36,105 nucleotides of DNA from Candidatus Daviesbacteria bacterium (lineage in GTDB: Bacteria; Patescibacteriota; Microgenomatia; Daviesbacterales; UBA10151). Below the pieces are notes generated by a model, which was given only the letters and a program-made list of their open reading frames with translations, had not been told where the DNA came from and did no database searches. Location: positions 1-36,105 of the forward strand of contig JACPEZ010000012.1 in the NCBI GenBank assembly GCA_016183225.1, read 5' to 3'. Position 1 is the first letter of the stretch, and every line of letters starts with the position of its first letter. Shown here in pieces: positions 31,501 to 36,105 of the stretch. Position numbers and translations under genes: made by a program.

Positions 31501-33450
31501 GCCGGTGGTCCGGACAATGCTGCCTGAAGGACGAAGCCGGGAAAAAGCAAACCCGGTATTGTGAATCATTACCATACCACCCTGGCCTGCAGCATACGTA
31601 TTCCAATCAGCAACAGAAAGATCATAGAATTTTTTAGGGGTAGGCGCGTTTTGAACTTCTTTTACCTCTTGACCGCTTAAAGCAGTGCGGCGCAAAAACT
31701 GAGCAGTTTTTATATCGACTGATGCCACTTTCTCTGATATAGCCAAAATGCTATCCCGATCAATTCGGCCATGTGCAGACCAGTAATTTAACTCATAAGC
31801 CAAAGGGCCTGAACCTCTTTTATGAAATCTTTTTTTCACCAGGCCGAGATCAAAAAGCAAATCTCTCCAACTTCTAAACTCAAGCGGTAGAGCCGTCTGC
31901 TTCCTGCTCTCGCTTTTTAATCTTGCCAGGCGTAAGCAATTAGAGAGATAGGGTTTAAGCTCATCTGCCAGATAGTTTACTTGTGGTAAAGTACAAAGCT
32001 GTACAGAATAAGTCTTTTGTTTACCCTTGCCATAGGCTTCCTTCGATTTAACTGAAGGGTGAAATCCCAGTAAACTAAGCAGTGATGCCAGATCTTGAAT
32101 CATTGCCTCGCTAACACTGCAGTAGGAAGGACTTCCATCAATCGCCACATAACCATCACTATCTAAAAGCCCTGCAATAAAAGCTCTCACAACCGGCAGA
32201 GGTGATTTAGTAATAATCTCCGGCACTCTGATTAAATTATCTTTTGGTCCAAACTTCTCCAGCCCGCAAGCCTCAAGCAAATCATGCACAAATCTTTGGT
32301 TTAAAGTGGCAATAGACAAAAGTCCTCTTTTGTCTTTTTGAATTGAAATTTTCATATCCCTTTTTAAAAGTATTGCTTGTACTTTTTTCAGTACATCTTC
32401 TGTACCAGAAAACCATCTTACTCTGTATTGCCTTAATGCCGGGACATAACCAAATGAACCATCTCCTAAAGTAAAACCAATCAGCCAACCTAAATCTTCA
32501 TCTACGGTCATTGAGTCCACAGAATTTAATTTTTGCCAAGGCCAATAGGTGGAAGCTTGATCCGGACCAAATAATATATCCCCCTTTCTTAACTGATCTG
32601 CTCTTGTTTCAACAAGACCTGTACCTTTAAGTACCAGAAATGGATGCCATAAGCTGGTTTGTACCTTAGTGCCCTGATAGGTAGTAACAATAAGTTGTTG
32701 ATCAACGGGCACATCAAATTGCCATACATGGGTAACATTTTTTAAACCTACTTCACCCGAGGCTGGATTCATTGCCACAGTTTTAATATTAAGATCAGAA
32801 ACATCAAAAGCTACTCCCTGGCCTTCTCTGGTACCAGTTCTATCATCGGCAATGGCTCGGGATACAAGTACCTCGATAGGTTCAATACCACAAAATGTAG
32901 TCCAAACTCTGGCATCAGATGAAATACAGCCACCACCTGTCTGATGGATCAGCGCGGCATATTTAACCGAGTCAAATATTTCCGGCAGGGAATCACCCAC
33001 CGGCAGCACAAAACAGGCCGAATATTGCAGGCCGTTTTGTTTTCCGGCATTCATAATGGTAGGGGAATTAGGTAAAAATTCCTGGCGGACCATCATGGTA
33101 TAAAAATGTTTAGCTATCTCTTCGACATTGTTCGGGGTTGCTCCGAAGTCAAAATCACCCGAGGCAATATCATAGGCAATATGCCAAAACCTCTCTGCCA
33201 CTGTCTCCACTACTTCCAGATTCCCCCCTTTTAATAAATATCTTTCCTGCAAAATTTTATTGGAACTTTCGGAAAAAGTGGGGGTGGGCAACTCTTTGGG
33301 CATGGACGGAATCTTTTTGTAGCGGGGCATAAATCTTGTTTCAAAGCTGCGGCCATTGCGATCCCACCCGTTATGCTTACCGTTAGTTTTTCGAAGACGC
33401 GGTCTTGGCATGGCCACAATTTGTAATATCGGTTTTGTTTTTTTTGTCAT
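28585..33450 (-). CDS. nrdJ: Adenosylcobalamin-dependent (class II) ribonucleotide reductase with two inteins
   Basis: 1621 codons; removing inteins at residues 175-631 and 818-1186 leaves a 795-residue reductase that makes deoxyribonucleotides. Extein landmarks: HQTGGG joined to TGFAFSRLRP, GGTRRGANMGILRVDHPDI, NFNISVA, ESTNP joined to CGEQPLAPWDACNLGSINL, NRRIGLGVMGFADML, APTGTISIIGDCSSGIEP, and a C-terminal zinc-ribbon-like CPECGSASF...CKKCHSCGYSLC. It starts by a 4-nt overlap with nrdR (ATGA) and is followed by cobO. Two oddities: the second intein has a non-canonical C-terminus, and about 45 residues usually found between GSINL and NRRIGLG (the helix with R-F-L-D-N-V-I-D) are missing. 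Confidence 0.93.
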   Translation of the reverse strand: MTKKTKPILQIVAMPRPRLRKTNGKHNGWDRNGRSFETRFMPRYKKIPSMPKELPTPTFSESSNKILQERYLLKGGNLEVVETVAERFWHIAYDIASGDFDFGATPNNVEEIAKHFYTMMVRQEFLPNSPTIMNAGKQNGLQYSACFVLPVGDSLPEIFDSVKYAALIHQTGGGCISSDARVWTTFCGIEPIEVLVSRAIADDRTGTREGQGVAFDVSDLNIKTVAMNPASGEVGLKNVTHVWQFDVPVDQQLIVTTYQGTKVQTSLWHPFLVLKGTGLVETRADQLRKGDILFGPDQASTYWPWQKLNSVDSMTVDEDLGWLIGFTLGDGSFGYVPALRQYRVRWFSGTEDVLKKVQAILLKRDMKISIQKDKRGLLSIATLNQRFVHDLLEACGLEKFGPKDNLIRVPEIITKSPLPVVRAFIAGLLDSDGYVAIDGSPSYCSVSEAMIQDLASLLSLLGFHPSVKSKEAYGKGKQKTYSVQLCTLPQVNYLADELKPYLSNCLRLARLKSESRKQTALPLEFRSWRDLLFDLGLVKKRFHKRGSGPLAYELNYWSAHGRIDRDSILAISEKVASVDIKTAQFLRRTALSGQEVKEVQNAPTPKKFYDLSVADWNTYAAGQGGMVMIHNTGFAFSRLRPSGSIVRTTGGVASGPVSFLRVFNAATESIKQGGTRRGANMGILRVDHPDILDFIRSKAELDDLNKPVYEGIAPLLPDDSARGYLKTLLLDKQIANFNISVAATDRFMEAVAKGEDYELVAPHNGEAVGKLNAKQVFDEIVERAWHTGDPGLIFIDRINNSPANPVPKLETIESTNPCVTGDTLVSTENGWKRADEIKTGERISTILGSGLVDAIEVYNSRPVYRVRFSDGAEVRATAAHQFHAIVHEDRTKNSANKKFTALRLDQLKAGDMVRVASALMPDRPVFDLPKGWSEKEYGFFVGVLIGDGCITETSIKRNVVKVAINTSEKEWNEIIRNILKKAGSKFVSLDASKGLSANFTVQNSSGAALLVKQSYLKPAYSYEKRIPIEYQQTNREFLKGILDGLFSTDGNVNLTSTHPFLRLKTTSKQLALDIRRILLCFGIHGRVVTIGLVKDGHIGERIIVSKHQQYEVIISGASMKTFVEQIGLTHPQKQQRLQEARLKFSLTGNTWLTQIISIEADGIEKVYDLHEPISDTWITEGIVSRGCGEQPLAPWDACNLGSINLGKFYEEVHKNRRIGLGVMGFADMLFKLKIPYNSQKALEMGERVMKFINEEGHAKSEELALGRGPFPSWAHSIYAKDKPIRNSTVTTIAPTGTISIIGDCSSGIEPVFALAYIHKAKGAGDNMRLLTIANQTFEDIARKEGFYSDDLAKKVLDRGSVKGLQEVPDSWQEVFVTAPEISPERHVKMQAAFQKYTDNGVSKTINLPNSATVEDVKTAYLLAWQTGCNGITIYRDGSKSTQVLNVSSTLQPAPVAGRPMILRGRTYKISTPVGEAFITVNRNEHDQPFEVFVTVGKGGMHTMADAEAMGRLVSLSLRLGRNGGAVDPKEVASKIISQLKGIGGASSVGFGKNRVLSLADAIAKVLSEDLALNGVSKGEIEQVPLNLTTSTNVDLCPECGSASFVMEEGCKKCHSCGYSLC
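29893..30999 (-). mobile_element. Intein 2 of NrdJ (369 residues), non-canonical C-terminus SRG
   Basis: Inserted between ESTNP and CGEQPL, the active-site region. The N-terminus CVTGDTLVSTENGW and the block B motif RATAAHQFH (T-x-x-H) are canonical. Two LAGLIDADG-type motifs are present (FFVGVLIGDGCI and LKGILDGLFSTDGNV). The C-terminal blocks read VYDLHEPISDTWITEGIVSRG: compared with the usual ...HNF..NGIVVHN, the block F His is Asp, the penultimate His is Arg and the terminal Asn is Gly. The following residue is Cys. N-terminal chemistry looks possible, but Asn cyclisation does not. Confidence 0.85.
31558..32928 (-). mobile_element. Intein 1 of NrdJ (457 residues) with LAGLIDADG endonuclease
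   Basis: Inserted in QTGGG/TGF. It starts CISSDARVWTTFCG, has block B TSLWHPFL, two LAGLIDADG-type motifs (LGWLIGFTLGDGSF and AFIAGLLDSDGYV), and ends KFYDLSVADWNTYAAGQGG then MVMIHN, followed by Thr as the +1 nucleophile. All residues needed for splicing seem present. The homing endonuclease appears intact, so it may still be mobile. Confidence 0.92.
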
Positions 33451-33887
33451 AATGTCTCCAGTTCTTTTTTAAAATCTTTAGGGTCGCCAAAATCCCTATA
33501 GACGCTGGCAAAGCGCAAATATGCCACCGGATCCAATTTCTTAAGTTCGGATAAAACCCACTTGCCTAAAGCGCGCGACTCGATTTCTTTCAGATGCCTG
33601 CTTCTGATTCTGGCTTCAATCCGGTCAATAATACCGACAACTTTCTCAATGCCGGGCCGTTTTTCCAAAGCCCTCATCAACCCCGCTCGCAGCTTATCCT
33701 CGGTGAATGACTCTCTTCTCCCGTCTTTTTTAATCACAGACACTTCCAAAGCTGCCAAAGTTTCATAGGTGGTAAAGCGTCTGGCGCATTTCAAACACTG
33801 CCTTCTTCTTCTGATTTCCCCGCGCGAGAAGACGGTTCTTTTGTCAACCACCTTACTTAAGAAGCTCTGGCAAAAAGGACATTTCAC
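33447..33887 (-). CDS. nrdR: Transcriptional regulator NrdR
   Basis: 146 residues. The N-terminal zinc ribbon is MKCPFCQSFLSKVVDKRTV with RRRRQCLKCARRFTTYE; the ATP-cone begins at VIKKDGRRESFTEDKLRAGL. NrdR senses ATP/dATP and represses ribonucleotide reductase genes. The start is GTG 33887 and the stop overlaps the nrdJ ATG (ATGA), so regulator, reductase and adenosyltransferase form one operon. An extended -10 TGCTAAAAT ends 7 nt before the GTG, and an inverted repeat just upstream may be its operator. Confidence 0.95.
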   Translation of the reverse strand: MKCPFCQSFLSKVVDKRTVFSRGEIRRRRQCLKCARRFTTYETLAALEVSVIKKDGRRESFTEDKLRAGLMRALEKRPGIEKVVGIIDRIEARIRSRHLKEIESRALGKWVLSELKKLDPVAYLRFASVYRDFGDPKDFKKELETL

Positions 33888-33894
33888 AAACCAT

Positions 33895-33903
33895 ATTTTA
33901 GCA
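33895..33903 (-). promoter_or_regulatory. Extended -10 box of the nrdR-nrdJ-cobO operon
   Basis: TGCTAAAAT on the minus strand, 7 nt before GTG 33887; identical to the box in front of the epimerase gene at 2839-2847. Confidence 0.65.
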
Positions 33904-33914
33904 TAACATATTGA

Positions 33915-33934
33915 TATCTTGAAGTGTCAAGATA
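33915..33934. promoter_or_regulatory. Inverted repeat upstream of nrdR (candidate operator)
   Basis: Perfect 8-bp arms TATCTTGA/TCAAGATA around 4 nt, located at about the -35 position of the nrdR promoter. It does not clearly match the usual NrdR box (ACAC-AT-rich-GTGT), and no T-run follows to make it a terminator of the upstream gene. Confidence 0.5.
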
Positions 33935-33950
33935 CAAGATATTGGATAGT

Positions 33951-34592
33951 TTACTGGATTACTACTTTAGTCATTACATCCCCGACTTCAATTTTTTCCA
34001 CCACTTCAATTCCGGAAATCACCCGGCCAAAAATAGTATAGTTTGGTTGAAGGGAATAATCCTTTTTCAGGATAAAAAACTGGCTGCCGTTGGTATTTGG
34101 TCCGGCGTTAGCCATGGCCACCACGCCTTTTTCATAAGATCCGGTTACGGGTTCATCGGGAAATATATAACCCGGTCCGCCGGTGCCATTTCCCAAAGGA
34201 TCGCCACCCTGAACCACCCAATCCTCGACTCTGTGAAAGGTTAATCCGTTATAAAAACCATTGGCTGCAAGCAATATAAAATTAGAGGCCGTCATTGGCG
34301 ATTCAGAAAAAATCTCCAGTTCAAAAGCGCCTTTACTGGTGGAAACTATCGCCTTTTTGTTTTCTAAAAATTCCTCTTTTAAAACACCGGGAAATTTCCC
34401 CACCAGTTTATTTTGGGCAAAAGGTAACTCTGAAGGTTGTGGTTGTTCAAAAAGAAAATTTAAGCCCGCGGGGGAGGGAGATGGTGAAGGGGACAAACTA
34501 ATCTCTTTCTTAAATTGCACGAAAACGAAATATATGGAAGCTGCGATAACAAAAGTAATCACCAGTAATTTTAAAAAGTTTTGGGAAATCAC
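33951..34592 (-). CDS. Membrane-anchored or secreted cyclophilin-type peptidyl-prolyl isomerase
   Basis: 213 residues. An N-terminal hydrophobic helix (LLVITFVIAASIYFVFV) is followed by a Ser-Pro repeat linker (SPSPSPSPAG), so the enzyme acts outside the membrane. The cyclophilin domain starts at about residue 80 and shows FHRVEDWVVQGGDPLGNGTG, ANAGPNTNGSQFFI and TIFGRVISGIEVVEKI, the standard proline-isomerase core. It should help fold exported proteins. The start is GTG 34592, 5 nt after the carboxypeptidase gene, so the two exported enzymes share an operon. Confidence 0.92.
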   Translation of the reverse strand: MISQNFLKLLVITFVIAASIYFVFVQFKKEISLSPSPSPSPAGLNFLFEQPQPSELPFAQNKLVGKFPGVLKEEFLENKKAIVSTSKGAFELEIFSESPMTASNFILLAANGFYNGLTFHRVEDWVVQGGDPLGNGTGGPGYIFPDEPVTGSYEKGVVAMANAGPNTNGSQFFILKKDYSLQPNYTIFGRVISGIEVVEKIEVGDVMTKVVIQ

Positions 34593-34597
34593 AGTTT

Positions 34598-35506
34598 CTA
34601 TATAACATCTAAAATCATATTAAGCAAGCTTTTTGCTTCGTCTCTTCTGGCTTGTGAACCCAAAAGCACCCCCAGCACCTCCCGGTTTCCCCTTCTGGCC
34701 AGAGTTATCAAAGTCATGCCTGCCTCGGGGGTGAATCCTGTTTTAAAACCAACTACCCCCGGATAGGTAGTCAGTAAATTAATTCCCGAATACATATCAT
34801 AATCCTGATGTTTTTCCGTTACGGGCAGATAAACATGATACTTGGATGAAATATCCACCACTTGAGGATAATGTTTAATTAAGTATCTTGCCAGAATGGC
34901 CAGATCGTAAGCGCTGGAGTAGGAATTGCGGGAATCTTCATCAAGACCGGTGGGGTTGATAAAAAATGTGTTTTTCATGCCCAGCTGACTAGCCTTGGAA
35001 TTCATCAATCCTATGAATTCCTCTCTGTCTCCGGTGGTCCCTTCTGCCAAAACTTCAGCCGCATCATTGGCCGAAATAAGAAAAATGCCGTATAAAAGCT
35101 CTTTTAAAGTCAGTCTCTCTCCGGCAATCAAAAGCATCTTGTCCGGTTCCATGTCGGCCGCCCGCCGGGAAACCATATACTCATCATCCAGGTTTTTTCT
35201 CTCCAGAGCAATCAAAACAGTCATCATTTTAACCAAAGAGGCAATGGGTAATCTGTTGTGAATATTTTTGCCATAAAAAACCTGGCCTGTTTTAGTGTCA
35301 ATAAAAAAAACCGCATTGGCCGTAATATCCGGTATCAAAACAGATGAAGGGGATTCCTGCGGCTGCCATTGATTAATTCCTAAAACTGCCTCTTTTTGCA
35401 CCATGGGAGAAATGAACTCACTGCTGTGATTTAACCTGGGAATAATCATCAAAAAAACCCATGCTCCAACCAGTAAAGCCGAAAATAGCATCAATTTTTT
35501 AACCAT
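34598..35506 (-). CDS. D-alanyl-D-alanine carboxypeptidase (S11 family)
   Basis: 302 residues with an N-terminal signal/anchor (MLFSALLVGAWVFLMII). The penicillin-binding motifs are complete: SxxK at S90-K93 (ASLVKMM), SxN at S145-N147 (ISANDAAEV) and KTG at K255 (GFKTGFTPEAG). It trims the terminal D-Ala from peptidoglycan stem peptides outside the membrane. The C-terminal PBP5 domain is absent, so the protein is shorter than E. coli DacA. Promoter TTTACG-17-TAAGAT ends 8 nt before the ATG. An L,D-transpeptidase is encoded divergently, so both cell-wall enzymes share this intergenic region. Confidence 0.92.
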   Translation of the reverse strand: MVKKLMLFSALLVGAWVFLMIIPRLNHSSEFISPMVQKEAVLGINQWQPQESPSSVLIPDITANAVFFIDTKTGQVFYGKNIHNRLPIASLVKMMTVLIALERKNLDDEYMVSRRAADMEPDKMLLIAGERLTLKELLYGIFLISANDAAEVLAEGTTGDREEFIGLMNSKASQLGMKNTFFINPTGLDEDSRNSYSSAYDLAILARYLIKHYPQVVDISSKYHVYLPVTEKHQDYDMYSGINLLTTYPGVVGFKTGFTPEAGMTLITLARRGNREVLGVLLGSQARRDEAKSLLNMILDVI

Positions 35507-35514
35507 AGCTTTTC

Positions 35515-35543
35515 ATCTTATCTAAATTGCCTCTTGACGTAAA
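35515..35543 (-). promoter_or_regulatory. Promoter of the carboxypeptidase-cyclophilin operon
   Basis: TTTACG (35543-35538), 17-bp spacer, TAAGAT (35520-35515), 8 nt before ATG 35506. Its -35 box overlaps that of the divergent L,D-transpeptidase promoter. Confidence 0.5.
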
Positions 35544-35563
35544 GATTTAGACTCATTCACAAT
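35534..35563 (+). promoter_or_regulatory. Promoter of the L,D-transpeptidase gene
   Basis: TTGACG (35534-35539), 18-bp spacer, CACAAT (35558-35563), 8 nt before ATG 35572. Confidence 0.5.
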
Positions 35564-35571
35564 TAAGTTAG

Positions 35572-36105
35572 ATGTTTTACCGTCTGCTGCCCGTTCTGAC
35601 AATCATAGGACTTTTAATTTTTGTTGCTTTCAACTTTCAAAATATCAGGCGTGAGCTGGTTTACAAACTGGGCATTTCAGGAGACCCCACCCTCTCTTGC
35701 TGTCGGGAAGACCAAATCTCCAAAACGGGCGATTTTGACGAAAACGCTTCCGTGGCCATCTTTAACGGATCTGCTATTAACTACCCCAAAACTTCCCTAG
35801 CCTATGCAAATTCACAAACTCCTCAACCACAAGTTTTAGGAACTACCAATGCAACCGGAGAGGAAAAATGGATTGAGGTTTCCCTTGATGAACAAAAAGT
35901 CAGAGCCTGGGAGGGAAATAAAGTGGTAATGGAGTTTTTGGTATCCACCGGCAAATGGGCCCCTACTCCCAAAGGGGAATATAGCATCTGGTATAAAACC
36001 AGAAATCAGGTGATGTCAGGCGGCTCCAAAGATTTGGGCACTTATTATTATCTGCCCAATGTGCCCCATAATATGTTTTTTTACAGAGGTTATGCCATTC
36101 ATGGG
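35572..36105 (+). CDS. L,D-transpeptidase (YkuD-like), C-terminus cut by window end
   Basis: 178 codons are open to the window end. An N-terminal signal/anchor helix (LLPVLTIIGLLIFVAF) is followed by a linker, then the YkuD domain begins with KWIEVSLDEQKVRAWEGNKV, VSTGKWAPTPKGEYSIWYK and ends at FFYRGYAIHG, the start of the H-G...S-H-G-C active-site region. The catalytic Cys would lie just beyond the window. Such enzymes form 3-3 cross-links in peptidoglycan and use the tetrapeptides made by D,D-carboxypeptidases, which fits the divergent neighbour. Confidence 0.88.
   Translation, partial: MFYRLLPVLTIIGLLIFVAFNFQNIRRELVYKLGISGDPTLSCCREDQISKTGDFDENASVAIFNGSAINYPKTSLAYANSQTPQPQVLGTTNATGEEKWIEVSLDEQKVRAWEGNKVVMEFLVSTGKWAPTPKGEYSIWYKTRNQVMSGGSKDLGTYYYLPNVPHNMFFYRGYAIHG

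Noticed and set aside
33915..33934. Reading the inverted repeat upstream of nrdR as the terminator of the cyclophilin operon
   Set aside because: The stem is AT-rich and no T-run follows; position at the nrdR promoter fits an operator better.

Overview
The window looks like a chromosomal segment of a bacterium of the Candidate Phyla Radiation (Patescibacteria), probably Microgenomates-like. I infer this from three things: the dense packing with 4-20 nt gene overlaps; a cobalamin-type ribonucleotide reductase carrying inteins beside its own corrinoid adenosyltransferase; and the mix of SecA, GreA, Lon, H+-pyrophosphatase, NrdR, GT-C glycosyltransferases and many tiny membrane proteins. TGA is an ordinary stop here (ATGA overlaps at several gene pairs), so the Gly-TGA code of some CPR lineages does not apply. 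No phage, transposase, CRISPR array or rRNA is visible.

Layout. 1-5922: surface-glycan block with three GT39/ArnT-like membrane glycosyltransferases (the first cut by the window edge), a GalE-type epimerase and a CofE-like ligase. 5900-9417: secA followed by overlapping nnrD. 9484-10419: a proline-rich, one-TM protein whose gene is full of short GC-rich palindromes. 10420-15297: one tight eight-gene minus-strand operon, lysS, DUF2000, two HD hydrolases, serS and three small membrane proteins. 15350-19548: an orphan HisG-like protein, two paralogous M49-like peptidase proteins (one with HETGH, one without) and greA. 19590-21813: tRNA-Glu(CTC), a histidine kinase whose membrane anchor is out of frame with its body, a response regulator and a Nudix hydrolase. 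21821-24754: a TrpR/YerC-like regulator flanked by two nearly identical 24-bp palindromes, two very small ORFs and hppA. 24834-28049: an unknown protein and lon under a CIRCE-like element. 28039-33887: the nrdR-nrdJ-cobO operon; nrdJ has two inteins. 33951-36105: secreted cyclophilin, D,D-carboxypeptidase and, divergently, an L,D-transpeptidase cut by the window end.

A unifying signal is promoter geometry. In front of most transcription units a sigma70-like -10 box (often TGnTAAAAT or TATAAT) ends only 6-9 nt before the start codon, which would give leaderless mRNAs. Internal operon genes instead start by overlapping the previous stop codon. A classical Shine-Dalgarno sequence is obvious at only one small ORF. 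This pattern also settles some start codons, for example in the response regulator.

The strongest oddities are: the second NrdJ intein, which ends in Ser-Arg-Gly instead of His-Asn; a stretch of about 45 residues that seems to be missing from NrdJ just after that intein; the CIRCE-like element over the lon promoter; the palindromes around the TrpR-like gene; and the HETGH/YELGR pair of M49-like proteins.
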